A DNA stretch of 64,000 bases from Hyaloperonospora brassicae (GCA_947650285.1 CANTFL010000561.1:1-64000); one strand, 5' to 3'. Counted from the first letter of the stretch, positions 22,121-33,399 are shown. The notes: a model not told the origin generated them from the sequence alone. Translations and numbers: made by a program.

Positions 22121-23755
22121 ATGACACTTGTCTTCCAGCTCGTCACGAGCTTCGTAATACTCGTACTAATGACAAGTGCCCGCAATGAAGATGCCATCGT
22201 GACGCATCTGCCTGGTTTGGACCTCCCAGCGCTGTCGTTCAAGCACTTCAGCGGTCATTTGGAGCTGTTAAGCAGCGAGAAGCTCTTTTACTGGTACGCC
22301 GAGAGTCAGCACGAGCCTGCAGACGCCCCCATTGTGCTGTGGCTCAATGGCGGTCCAGGCTGCTCATCGCTGGGCGGTTTCTTCACGGAGAACGGACCTT
22401 TTGTCGTCCAGCGCGGTCTGTCCATTCAGCTGAACCGGTACGCCTGGAATCGGAAGGTGAACATGCTGTGGCTCGAGTCTCCTGCTGGCGTGGGCTTTAG
22501 CGGTGAGGTGCAGGACCGTAGTTACTACAACGACACAGTCGTTGCTGCCAAGACGCGTGAGTTCCTCAGCCTCTTCTTCAGCAAATTCAGTGAGCTTCAG
22601 AACCGCGACTTCTACATCACGGGCGAGAGCTACGCTGGCATGTACATTCCCTACCTCGTGGACCTTTTGGTAGAGCAACCGCTGCAAGGCGTGAACCTCA
22701 AGGGCTTTGCGATCGGAAACCCGTTCACGGACAATCTGGTCGACGGCAACGCCTACGTCGACTACTACTACTCGCACGCGCTCATGTCGCTTGAAGCTTA
22801 CGAGGAGATCAAAGCACACTGTGAGGAATCGATCGGCTGCCTCTTTGACGACTTGCCCTGTCCAACCAAGTGCGGAGAGCTCCTACAACAGGCTCGTGCA
22901 GAAGCTGATACTGAGGCACTGAATCCGTACTTCATCTACGGCGACAAGTGTCTGCTGGATTACACGCAGGCAAGGGCGATACGTAAGCGGGCCACGTCTG
23001 TCGTGCAGCTGCCATCAACGCACCGGGGCGATATCGGACCTTGTGCAGACTCACTCACTCGCGCGTACCTCAACCAGCCAGAGGTGCAAGAAGCCATCCA
23101 TGCAGCGCGACTGGGTGGCCCGTACATCGACTGGAAGGACTGCAGCGATCCAGTTTTCAATCTTTACCAGTCCAGCCCCTCGTCGTTGCCACAGTACCGC
23201 AACATTCTGACCCACGGCCTCCAAGTGCTCATCTACAGCGGCGACGCAGATTCGATCGTGAACTTCATCGGTACGGAGCGCTGGATCGGCGGTCAAGGGC
23301 TGAAGTTGCGCATCAAGTCAGCGTGGCACGCTTGGTTCGGACCGGACAAGCAGTTGGCGGGCTACGAGCAGCAGTACGAAGGGCTGACGTTCAAGACCGT
23401 CAAAGGTGCTGGCCACATGGTGCCAGCCGTGCGGCCGCTGCACGGTCTCTACCTCTTCGAGTGCTTTGTGTTTGGCCAGAGCGCCTGCACTGAGTTCGCG
23501 TATCCCGTCGATAGCAACGAGGTCGACGCTGGACTGACTGTGGTGCAGCAGCAGCACGTGGACATGGCAGTGCCTCTCACTGCTATCACGAGCGTCAACG
23601 ACGAGTCCAAAACGTCGTCGTCGTCGCTGGAATGGCTCGCACTGCCAGGTTTCTGCGGATTGATCGTAGTCCTGGCAGCTGTCGCTATCCGCAATGCCAA
23701 GACACACGGCACCTTTCAGCGTCTGTGTTCGAACGGCTACCAAGCCGTCGAGTAA
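22121..23755 (+). CDS. serine carboxypeptidase, peptidase family S10, with C-terminal membrane anchor
   Basis: Predicted 544-aa secretory-pathway enzyme that removes C-terminal residues from peptides at acidic pH. The N-terminus MTLVFQLVTSFVILVLMTSA is a signal peptide. Family blocks in order: LWLNGGPGCSSLGG (substrate and oxyanion region), NMLWLESPAGVGFS, GESYAGMYIP with catalytic Ser170, GFAIGNPFTD, YSGDADSIVNFIG with the catalytic Asp (residues 375-377) and GAGHMVPAVRP with His432. Several Cys pairs fit the usual disulfides. Residues ~510-530 (WLALPGFCGLIVVLAAVAI) form a transmembrane helix followed by a short basic tail, as in Kex1-type carboxypeptidases, unlike soluble vacuolar ones. It has a single exon. 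The start is the first ATG after a pyrimidine-rich leader. Confidence 0.95.
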   Translation: MTLVFQLVTSFVILVLMTSARNEDAIVTHLPGLDLPALSFKHFSGHLELLSSEKLFYWYAESQHEPADAPIVLWLNGGPGCSSLGGFFTENGPFVVQRGLSIQLNRYAWNRKVNMLWLESPAGVGFSGEVQDRSYYNDTVVAAKTREFLSLFFSKFSELQNRDFYITGESYAGMYIPYLVDLLVEQPLQGVNLKGFAIGNPFTDNLVDGNAYVDYYYSHALMSLEAYEEIKAHCEESIGCLFDDLPCPTKCGELLQQARAEADTEALNPYFIYGDKCLLDYTQARAIRKRATSVVQLPSTHRGDIGPCADSLTRAYLNQPEVQEAIHAARLGGPYIDWKDCSDPVFNLYQSSPSSLPQYRNILTHGLQVLIYSGDADSIVNFIGTERWIGGQGLKLRIKSAWHAWFGPDKQLAGYEQQYEGLTFKTVKGAGHMVPAVRPLHGLYLFECFVFGQSACTEFAYPVDSNEVDAGLTVVQQQHVDMAVPLTAITSVNDESKTSSSSLEWLALPGFCGLIVVLAAVAIRNAKTHGTFQRLCSNGYQAVE

Positions 23756-24239
23756 GTCTCATCAGCTTTACTTGCAATCGGTCATTGAGCCTCATTGCCA
23801 AGTAATATACGCGTAACTTGCATTGGGTCGAACTTGTATCACGTAGTGACACATGCCTCTCGCCCTGCTATCGCACTCGTGTCTTCGGACGTACAGAACA
23901 CTTTTGCTTACGGAGCAAATGACGTTACCCGTTCCCATACGTCACATCGCGTGAAACGAAAGTGTCTGTTCTGACAGCAGATATCTGACTTCTGCTGTCG
24001 TACGCCGCCCCTTATGTGACATGCACCGAGAGCCACGTGGATTTCGATTATTTTTTGACAATTAGTCAGCGTCATTGACATCGTTTGTGCTTACATACAC
24101 TGCTTTATTGCTATGTAATCGTCGCCATGAGCTGAAGTTTACAACGAAGTTCGTGTCGGGGTGCTCATATATTATTTTTTAGAGATGTTTTGTGACGGAG
24201 TGGGCTCGTTTTCATGCCATTAACATGATGAATTCGAGT
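23756..24239. other. 3' flank of the carboxypeptidase gene
   Basis: Non-coding AT-richer DNA up to the edge of the Mutator-like element. No terminator motif or gene is recognised. Confidence 0.5.
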
Positions 24240-25157
24240 ATTGTGAACGTGTTACGCGAGCCGTCGGGCCCCCACAGTGGCTCAACTTCCGCACGCGTCG
24301 GGTTATCTCTCCTTCGCTACATTTCTCTCTACTCTCGCCAGGGTCCATGAAGCGGCACGCGCTATAAGCACTGCGCTGAAGGCCTTCCAGGATACACGAT
24401 CCTGTGCACATTGGCAAAGGAAGTACAAACCTGGGGCCAGTCGACGGCGGTGTCCAGCGGTAGGTTTCTTGCGTCGATCCCTTGGATGTCTATCTTGTCA
24501 ACAGGACCCAGGGAGGATCCCTGTTGCTTGCACCAGAAACAAAGGAGGAAGCGAGCGTACCTACGCGGAAAATGCCGGGACTTCGGGGCGTCCGGCGTGG
24601 CGGCGTACATCGTGGAGGCTCGGCTGGCGGCTGGGAGGAAAGCGAGTAGAGAGAGATGTGTGGAGGGAGAGGAACCTGTCCAAAAATGAAGGATGCCGTG
24701 AAGCCCCCGTCGGACGCCTGATCAAGCATCAGCTAGCTAAGCCTTCCGGGAGGGCGTTACTTATACACGACCAGGATTTAGCTGACTTTAGTGCCAAAAA
24801 GTGTGCGCTTTCCAACGTCATCAAGTTTTTTAAGTGTGTTCGACAAGTAAACGAATGATGTGAAGGTGTAGGGCGGAATAATTTGGGAGACAGAAACGAG
24901 CGGGTTGAAAACGGACCATTCAGTAGTGTTTACACGTTGCCAAACCATGATCTTGCGATGATTACGATGTTTTCTTTCATGCGTAATCGTGGGGAGAGGC
25001 TCAATACATCCAACATTATTACTAAATACACCGGCGCCTATCCATTAGACTCAATGTTTATATGACAACCGTTGTGTCACATTCAGGCCGTGTCAATTAG
25101 AATATTACAGAATAAGCTAAGTAGAAATGCACCTGTAACATGGTTAGGCCACGATAA
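24240..25157 (+). repeat. left terminal inverted repeat of the MULE (918 bp)
   Basis: Outer part (24240-24710) is nearly identical in reverse to 27806-28271. The inner part (about 25000-25157) is also matched, ending CATGGTTAGGCCACGATAA. In between, about 210 bp are present here and absent or replaced in the right copy. The repeat begins TGTG and its inner boundary ends in TGTAACA. Confidence 0.85.
24362..24610 (-). CDS. 82-codon ORF inside the left MULE repeat
   Basis: ATG-initiated and directed outwards, towards the element end. It is preceded on its strand by a CT-rich leader like that of oomycete genes. The product starts MYAATPDAPKSRHFPRR and contains CFWCKQQG and IDIQGIDARNLPLDTAVDW, the last reminiscent of a leucine-rich-repeat strand. 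The copy in the right repeat differs by one residue. It may be a captured 5' gene fragment. Whether it is expressed is unknown. Confidence 0.4.
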   Translation of the reverse strand: MYAATPDAPKSRHFPRRYARFLLCFWCKQQGSSLGPVDKIDIQGIDARNLPLDTAVDWPQVCTSFANVHRIVYPGRPSAQCL

Positions 25158-25377
25158 GTCCAAAAGAAATCCTCCGTTGACCAATGTATGATGATGAGCA
25201 CTTCATCCAACTCCATTACTGCTTTTACTGCCATTGCTACGGTCGTTGATGTTGATAATAATTCTGTCGTCGCTGACAATCAGGTTAAGTTCCAAGTTGA
25301 TGCTGACTATTATCCTGCCGCCGCTAATTACTCATGGATCTGTAAATAATCTCCACCGGTCGGGCCTTTGACAGTCA

Positions 25378-26465
25378 AAAGACGGCTGTAGAGGCTTTAA
25401 ATGAGTACTCCATACGCCAAGGTTTTGCTGTTAGTGTATCTCGCAGCCGTTCGATTGGTCGCAAACCGCAATTTTCTCACATGTTCGCAGGAAAAAAATT
25501 ATAGGAGATCTCACAGTCGGTAGACGTCAATGCGAGATCTCAGAACAAAAAAAGGTCGGCTGTTCATACGAGCTCGTGATCATGCATAACAAGTACGCCC
25601 CAGAAGAGTGCCTTGGCGACGCTTTGTAAGAACGACTGCCACACAGGTCACTCCCGTTGTATCATCTATACCATGCTCTCAGCACTACCGGCGGCGCGAC
25701 GTGCGACGAGAGAAATTGATGTCATAGAGTGTAAGGTCGTCCAGATGCATCAAGATGGACCTGCTCCTCGGGCATGTACGTGATAAAGTCATATAAAGCA
25801 GGCCATTATCTGCTATTTTGTCTGATTGTGATTTTTTCAGGTTGTTGTTAACTAGGTTCAATAGTCTGGTGTTCTTATAAATGCAAAGGATGCCCACAAT
25901 ATCGTTCAGAAGGCAAACAGAAAGGCACTTGATGGAAAACAGCACACGGAAGCCATGCTGAAACACCATAAGGACCTGGATATTTTATTCACGGTTGCAG
26001 GGGACGAAGACAACCACCTTCGACACCTGTTTTGGTAGCCCGAAATGACAAAGAACTTGACATATCGTCATAACGATATTTTTGTGATTGATTTCACATA
26101 CAAGACAGATGCCTACATCCCCCACTCCTTCATTTTGTTGAATTTGCTAGTACTAATCAAACTTTTACTGCTGCAGTTGGATTCATGGACGATGAAGCAT
26201 TCAAGGATTATGAGTGGATGAATCTGAGATCGACAGATTTATCCAGGGACATTCAAAGATTCTTGTCGTTGATTGCGACCTTGGACTTATCAATGCAATC
26301 GCGGAGATGTGGCATCACGCATCGATTATAAATATGCAGGTTTCACATCGCGAACAACAGCTTCACCAAATGCAGACAAAATTTTACGGATACCGGCGAA
26401 GAGAGCTGGACAGCCTTTATAGCACACTAGAAGGCTATTGTCCATGCGCCTACAAAAAAACTTAA
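25378..26465 (+). pseudogene. MULE transposase with FAR1-like N-terminus (dead)
   Basis: Reading the plus strand through stops gives AVEALNEYSIRQGFAVSVSRSRS at 25384-25453, the start of a FAR1-type DNA-binding domain. Next come GVLINAKDAHNIVQKANRKALDG, then HLRHLFW followed by a stop. FVIDFTYKTDAY carries the first catalytic Asp of the MULE DDE domain. GHSKILVVDCDLGLINAIAEM matches the block with the second Asp. An intact enzyme would cut and paste the element. At least one in-frame stop and several frame shifts make it inactive. The C-terminal limit is uncertain; remains may extend to ~27200. Confidence 0.8.
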
Positions 26466-27566
26466 ATGGAGCTTTGGCAGCAGCAACCTACGATTGCGGT
26501 GTGTGATTATTCACTTTCGCTTCTGAATTAGATCAACATCTATGTTGAAACTTCCACATATGATAGACAAGACTGTAACACTATCGCATACTTCAACAAG
26601 AACATATTTTTTGGCCGTCACTGGGCATCATTTAGCATTGACTGATAACAGCATTTTTGGACACACGATTACCTCTAGAGCTGAAAGAACACACTTCAAG
26701 AATATCAAGAGTTGGCGTAACAGCGCAAATTATACAATTCTCAAAGTACAGATGATTTTCCCGAGGTCTCAATTACTAACGAAATAATAAGTGATACGAT
26801 GGCAAAGAAGAAAATCGAGATACTCACAAACTTACTTGGCGAGATATTTTTGAGCTGCATCGAAAAATCTCCCGTCACGCATTGGTGCTGCTCAAGAAAT
26901 AGTACCTGCTATCTCTCGATTGCGAAAACCTTAATTAATGAAATAGATACCAAGCGATATTTTTTGGCATCCACTGCGCGCACGTCTTTTGCGCACACAC
27001 CGACGAAAAAAGGCCTATCGAATTTTGCCATCTTGCAAATTAATGGCATCGTGATAATCTCGACGACGACAATATCCCCGGTGCAGATGTTTTTGGTAAT
27101 CTCGCCTCCATTCCTCATCCTAGAAATGACATCTCGCAAGCGGACAAACCAGATAACTACAAAGCTTCAATTGTCGGGGTTCGAAATTACTTAGCGGCAT
27201 TGTGGTAGTAGATAATGCAGTCACTACCATAGACCTGGTCACGACCGGCGCCTATATTCGCCTAAAGCTTTGGTTGAGAATGTTCAAGCAGACGATGCAT
27301 CAATTACCATAAGCACATCTCAGATGCCGTCAGAGCTCACACTCTGTAACGAACATGTAGCGTTGCGCGGATCTCAACACGGGAAACATCTGCAGTCGAT
27401 TATACCTTTTCACTTCGTAACTTCTACAGTGATGTCCCATGTACCATTGCCACGGCGTCAGAATTCTCCTGCGCCATAGCAGAAGTCCGTTCTCATCTAT
27501 ATAGGACAATAATTCAATATTTAGCCGTGGGTGCATTTCTAACGACTCGATAAAAACAAATTTGAA

Positions 27567-28271
27567 TTATCGTGGCCAGCCATGTTACAGGTGAATTTGT
27601 ACTTAGCTTATCCTGTAATATTCGAATTGACACGGCCTGAATGTGACACAACGGTTGTCATATAAACATTCAGTCCGAAGGATAGGCGCCGGTGTAATTA
27701 GCAATAACGCTGGATGTATTGAGTCTCTCCCGTAATCGTTCTGGCTAAACTTTACTAAACCCAAATCATTGTCAACCGCATAATGCCTGCTTAGGCCTCC
27801 TACGGGTGCTTCGCGGCATCCTTCATTTTTGGACAGGTTCCTCTCCCTCCACACATCTCTCTCTACTCGCTTTCCTCCCAGCCGCCAGCCGAGCCTCCAC
27901 GATGTACGCCGCCACGCCGGACGCCCCGAAGTCCCGGCATTTTCCGCGTAGGTACGCTCGCTTCCTCCTTTGTTTCTGGTGCAAGCAACAGGGATCCTCC
28001 CTGGGTCCTGTTGACAAGATAGACATCCAAGGGATCGACGCAAGAAACCTACCGCTGGACACCGCCGTCGACTGGCCCCAGGTTTGTACTTCCTTTGCCA
28101 ATGTGCACAGGATCGTGTATCCTGGAAGGCCTTCATCGCAGTGCTTATAGCGCGTGCCGCTTCATGGACCCTGGCGAGAGTAGAGAGAAATGTAGCGAAG
28201 GAGAGATAACCCGACGCGTGCGAGAGTTGAGCCACTGTGGGGGCCCGACGGCTCGCGTAACGCGTTCACAA
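27567..28271 (-). repeat. right terminal inverted repeat of the MULE (705 bp)
   Basis: Reverse complement of the left repeat, shorter by ~210 bp in the middle. The matching inner edge begins TTATCGTGGCC and the outer edge ends CGTTCACAAT. Confidence 0.85.
27902..28150 (+). CDS. 82-codon ORF inside the right MULE repeat
   Basis: Counterpart of the left-repeat ORF, also pointing outwards and starting with ATG after a pyrimidine-rich leader (CTCTCTCTACTCGC). It is identical except for one Ala/Ser change near the end. Both frames being open in both repeats is expected if the repeats are recent copies of each other, so conservation alone does not prove coding. Confidence 0.4.
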   Translation: MYAATPDAPKSRHFPRRYARFLLCFWCKQQGSSLGPVDKIDIQGIDARNLPLDTAVDWPQVCTSFANVHRIVYPGRPSSQCL

Positions 28272-30037
28272 TTACAATCAAAGTCTATATAGTTATATTT
28301 AATTTTAATATGATATAACATTATCATTCGAACGTATCTCGAGCGATAAAATTGCGCCACAAGATGCAAAACGTAAAGCGTCAAGATGAAAGTATTATCT
28401 ATACCCCGAGGAATGCATTTACACAAATGAGAACAATGGTGTATGCGATTTGTACTAACATTAGATATTGGTGACAGGATCGGGATCGAATACATGAATA
28501 CATAAGTATAATGTCTTTTATTGTGTACAGATTTTATATACAATTCTTTTAAGGAAAGTATATTTGAAAATGTCTTATTCGTTGCGTTTTAAAGAGCTTT
28601 ATTCGGAAGGTTTGTTCTATAAACAGTTTTGCCAAGCAAAATAGTTTTTACATTTTCATATATCCAGTTTGTTGTCATTATCCTCATTCGGTGCTTAAGA
28701 GAGAAAATGATTGTAGTACATTCGGGTTCGGGCACGAACCCATTATATCGTGCTTCGTTGGCCGATCTCCGGCGATGTGCAATTTTACCTCCCCCCTGCG
28801 CGAGTATCGATTCGCGTACCTCCCGGTCTCTGTGCCAGTGCTTTTCCAATCGGCCACCCGGTTCGGTGGTCATTAGGTGCTTAAGTGTTAACCTCGATTA
28901 CACCGTTAAGGATGGAAAGGTGAATTTTGATCTGTAAAGTGCTATATAACAAGTGTAAAAGAAAGAAATGTTATATATTTGCTTTGTTTTAATGTATATC
29001 ACCAACTATTAAGCCCTAAATTCCGTATTATCAGCGTCGGACATCAAATTTGTCGATTTTAATCTCCATCTCCATCACATAAACCTGTTTCAAAAGCAAC
29101 GATAGCAACAAAACTTACCGTGAGGGTGAGCACTACAAACTTACACTTTAGCTTGAATGTCCGCAAAACCGTTTCAATGGAACCAGACCAATAAATGGGT
29201 CTGGTCCTCAAAGAATGGGTTGTTTCCGTATCCGGATAGATCATTCGACATTTTAAGCAATGTGAGGCGGCGAATGCGCATAGCAACATGTTCATTTTCT
29301 TTTTTTGTGGCAATTCTTCCGATGACAGAGATGATAAGGCGAGTTCAACATCTTGGTCACATTTACGCAACACAATGGGAAATTGACCTAGTGGTGGCAA
29401 GAGTTAAAAAATGAAAACAAAATGAATGAGTCATACATTAATAATCGGTGTATAAAAAGTTCCATGTACAAACAAAAGAACTAGGTATATCATACGGAGA
29501 GTGTACGATTTTGCACTTTGCTTGGTGTAGACCGGATTCTGTCGGTCCTGCCGTATTCTTTGTTGACTTAATGCAATTTGGGGACTGTGTGTAGGAAAAG
29601 ACGACTTAGTCTATTAAGATCTTCAAAATCGCCTGTTATCGATTATATATTACTTCGATGCTTATGTTAGGCTGCCACATGTTCTACAGCTTGTACCGCA
29701 ATTTTATATAGAAATGCTATGTCTCAGAGGTTCCTTTGATACTACAGAAGAGATCCCTCTTAGCGAACTCTCTATTACCTAATAATTCCTTTTTTGTAGT
29801 TATTCAACGTTTCGCCCCGACGTTGGGCAATTGAGGTAGATTACGTAACCAACCACCCCTCCTACCTAATATTTTCTACGAACTCATATATTTCCCAATC
29901 CGCCCACCCATATAAGTTCAAAGGGTTTCCACTATATACAAGAATTTGACCTCAGAGTCCAAAAGTTCAACAAACAACAGCTTTGTATGTTAAGTTCTTA
30001 CAAAGAGCTACAATTATTAGAATAAGGGGATCAGGTT
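28272..30037. other. AT-rich spacer with a GC-richer island
   Basis: Mostly AT-rich. A GC-richer block at about 28715-28875 contains a perfect hairpin (GGGTTCG GGCA CGAACCC near 28726) and short open frames on both strands without recognisable motifs. A 113-codon minus-strand frame at 29400-29059 is open but has no family match. I cannot assign a function to any of it. Confidence 0.45.
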
Positions 30038-30467
30038 CGTAACGGGGTAGTCTCCTAATGATATCATCAATATTACTAATAATGATGATATGAATATTCA
30101 GTCCAGTATTCTCACTGAAATTCCACAAAGTTCAGTGTATTGTTGCAGTGACCCAAGGATCTACTCATTGTTTGATATTCATATATATCAAATCACCAAG
30201 CGCTGCTAGACGCGCGAAACGAGTGGTGAGTAGACGTCACTATACATGCTCTGATATTATAATAATTAAGTTAGGACGAATTAGACAAGACACATTTTAA
30301 GACATTATTATAGTAATATACTCTTTCTTTTACTAAGATTGTATTTAGTACTAAGTCTTCCTCGAAAGCGTATAGTGTACGCAATCTAACTGGATCAAGT
30401 TCTCATTGCAGTGAATAAGAGCTTTCTTCGCAATGTTATCAGTGCGTAGATACCTGTGCTCGTAACA
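30038..30467 (+). repeat. 5' LTR of gypsy element B (about 430 bp)
   Basis: Starts CGTAACGGGGTAG (the first T of TGTAACGGGG is mutated) and ends GTGCTCGTAACA. Start, internal CGCTGCTAGACGCG...GTGGTGAGTAGACGTCA block and end all align with the solo LTR at 50645-51086 read in reverse. Confidence 0.78.
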
Positions 30468-30469
30468 CC

Positions 30470-30480
30470 TGATAGCACTT
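30470..30480 (+). other. primer binding site of gypsy element B
   Basis: TGATAGCACTT lies two bases after the LTR. It equals the TGGTAGCACT site of the complete gypsy element with one G-to-A change. Confidence 0.5.
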
Positions 30481-31833
30481 TGTTGTTCTTCTAAGGACCG
30501 CAAATGATTTGAGCAACATGAACATTTTGGACGACGATGGCGACAAATTTCTTGCAACGCTTGAAATATACTCCTTTCTGATTTGATTCGAATCGAACAC
30601 GGTCAAACGAATTTGTTCGACGTGGGTGAGAATGCTTTATGGGCAATGATGTTCGGACTAGACAGTGATCAACAACATTCTACCATCTCCAAGTTCATAC
30701 AACTGTACTTGCCGCAACGCTTCAAAAATGAAGCCCTGTCTCATCACAATGGTTCTCGACAGGAAAAGCTGTTAAGTAAATAGGGTGATTAACAAATTGA
30801 ACTGATGAGAGAGAAGTAAGCTCAGTATGCTGTTCCCAACCGACGCATGCGCTTTGACCTAAACCATAAATGTTGAAGTTTATTAAGTACAGAGAATTAG
30901 AGAAAGAATCTCTATATAGATAGATCGTCGAACTCGACGATACCATATGATCTCTTTGTATTAACTATGAGGTAATGCATGTTGCATTTGATTTGATATA
31001 CTTGGCCGGAAGTTCAGAAAATTGAGCCTTAGGGCTGGAGATAAACGACTCATATGTCTTAAAAAGTTGAAGACTTTGAAGCCTCGGATCAGACAAACGT
31101 TTGAGCCTCTATGGGATGAATTTTATCAGTTCAGAGCTCATTAAAATTCAATCAGTCTAAGCATGATGTGCACGCTTACGCTTATCACATTCGACTCCTC
31201 ATAAGTCGTATAAAAGCCAAACCGGTACTTAAGCACAGCTGCAACTTACTGTAATCTAGTGGGGTCATGCAGGGTAGTGCAAAGCGTCACGTCACAGTCC
31301 ACCTGTTTCGCGTGGAGCTGAATATGTTTTAGAAACAAATCTCAGCTGGGAATAAGCAAGGCATGAGGAATGAGACACGCTCATGCCAGTTTGATATCTT
31401 ATCCTTTACAGGTACAACAAGCGGTTGAAGTTCAAAACCAATGGACCTCTACTACTTCGAAGGATAAAACATCGCTTTTCAAACGGTACAAGTTTGCAGA
31501 AGTGCTGTCGCTATGAAAAGCTGTCTACTACGCCAATGACCGTAGAGATCCACGCTTAAGTACCACGTGGTTTGTGCGTGAAGGACGAACTGCTGCCATG
31601 AAGATTAGATGGCGCGGATCCGACGTTCTTTCGAAGCTGAAACAACAAGGCGTGCCATCAAAAAATGGTCGAGGTCAGTAGGGGCGTTGTGCCCTACTGA
31701 TCTAGCCACCTCTATAAATTATGCAAATATTTTGACAAAAGTTTCTACTATCACACAATCTTTGGACGTCTCTGCAATTTAGTGATGAGAAGTCCCATTT
31801 ATTCTAAACCTTCAAGTGACAAAATATTAGTCA

Positions 31834-32340
31834 TTCGTGCCTTTGTGGACCGTGGGGCATCCAACTATTTTGCTTGTCGCAAATAGCTAGAGGATCGTAG
31901 GCTCAAGCCGGTGAGCGCTACATCCTTCTTACGAGGATGACGGTGCGCCCTGATACAGGGCATGAATAACAATGAAGAAATTTGTGGTAGGAATCTACTA
32001 CGCGTAAAAAGACAATTGGTGATATGAAGATTTCATAGTACTGGATATGGATGACAAAGTTGAAGTCATCTTGAGATTAACTTGGCTTTGAAGGCATGAT
32101 CCAAGGGTGAGCTGGCAGAACCAATTCTTTAAGATTCCTGCCACTTGTTCATCAGATAGCCATGTGATGAACGTCTTGTATTGTACACAAGCGTGTGGAT
32201 TTTCTGCGAGTAATTGCAATAGTCTCACTTGAGGTACGGTCGTTAGCACGACTGTACAAGGCTTTAGCGAAGTGAAACACTACACTATGTAGCAAGCTCC
32301 CGGATACAATGTTAAAGTATAGGCAGCGCCGAAGGTTCAC
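31834..32340 (+). pseudogene. protease and pre-RT region of gypsy element B
   Basis: Reads IRAFVDRGASNYFACRK then a stop. The expected catalytic DTGA is DRGA. LDMDDKVEVILRLTWL and DPRVSWQNQ follow, the second protease block. CSSDSHVMNVLYCTQACG is shared with the element at 60990. It is inactive. Confidence 0.75.
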
Positions 32341-32689
32341 CATTCAAATGTGTCAATTGTATTAGAGCATGAATGCAGGCCTTACGGGCTGCAATTAGGA
32401 AAAGACGAATGGCCGGTTGCTTAGAAGTGACAATAGGGTTTTCTTAGGTCGACTGGAGAGTCTATCATAGAGCATCTGGATCTGGGAATACGACCACAAC
32501 CAGAAGAAACTGAAAAGAAGACCTTATCGTACTTAAGGGGTGAATTCTTTGAGTACTAATTAGTGAAAGGGTAACCGTCGGAATAGTCACTAAAGTCAAA
32601 TCCTTTGTATAAAGCTTTTATCAAATTCTAAAATGAATTCTCTGATCAGTATCATGCGAGTTACCTTAGGACAAAGTCACGCGACATGA

Positions 32690-33120
32690 AATCGAGGTCA
32701 AATAGGGCTTTAAGTCCGGTGTCATGAAGCAGTGGCCACTGTCTTGTGAAGAAGTGCTGACTATCAAAAAGGTTGTCGTCGATAGCTTCGCATCGAGACA
32801 TGTGAATAAGCCAACTTACCTATACAGCTCTCCGAACTTTTGTGCGCGTTAACCCACAGGAGGATGGCTGATGGTGCACGGTTTGAGCCAGTTTGTAGCA
32901 TCAACAGCCCCGGCTCAAACGTCGATGCATAGAAGGACTTAAATATTGTTGTAGTCATAGAGTACCATCTCTTTGCCATTTGGTCTAATAAATGTTTAAA
33001 GTGGATTTTCAACGTGAACGTAACATCCCATACACGTTAGTGGGCAACCCTGGATGTATGCTCTGGGAGTGGCTAGTTATGTTACAAGGGCCAATTAATG
33101 CCCCTTGTCACATTCAATAG
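32690..33120 (+). pseudogene. reverse transcriptase fragment of gypsy element B
   Basis: Reads KQWPLSCEEVLTIKKV, HVNKPTYLYSSPNFCAR, a stop, then TGGWLMVHGLSQF, and later LWEWLVMLQGP. These are the fingers and palm of a gypsy reverse transcriptase. The YxDD block is not intact. Confidence 0.75.
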
Positions 33121-33399
33121 ATGTGTGACATATCTGTGAATATTGTTGCGATAATTAGGACCGGGTTAATTCGTCGATTTATTCGTCCACGACCGGAAAT
33201 GGACGAAAAGTCGGACGTGGAAGAGATTTCGACTACACTCTTGCGCACTCCCTGATCCGGTTAAGATCAAGGCGATCAGCAACCGGCCTGTTCCAGTCGA
33301 TATCAAGGGACTAAGAGGGGCCTCGGAATACCGGCGTTCGCATAAGTATACACGCAATTATCCCGTGATAACTGTATACCTTTTTTGTTTGTTATATGA

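Larger units (their letters stand above)
24240..28271 (+). mobile_element. Mutator-like element (MULE) with very long terminal inverted repeats, inactive
   Basis: A 4.0-kb unit. Its ends are inverted copies of each other (outer edge ATTGTGAACG, then GTTACGCGAGCCG) and enclose a degenerate transposase on the plus strand. Long terminal inverted repeats plus a FAR1/MULE-type transposase fit the Mutator superfamily. I could not find the expected 8-10 bp target-site duplication at the edges (left flank AATTCGAGT, right flank TACAATCAA), so the insertion is old, rearranged or mis-bounded. Confidence 0.75.

Noticed and set aside
24240..25141. Reading the MULE repeats as two solo LTRs in opposite orientation (TGTG...AACA ends)
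   Set aside because: They flank a MULE transposase symmetrically and match as inverted repeats from end to end, so terminal inverted repeats explain more. No 5-bp duplication flanks either one.
24231..28280. A target-site duplication for the MULE
   Set aside because: Left and right flanks were compared at several possible edges and no 8-10 bp match was found.
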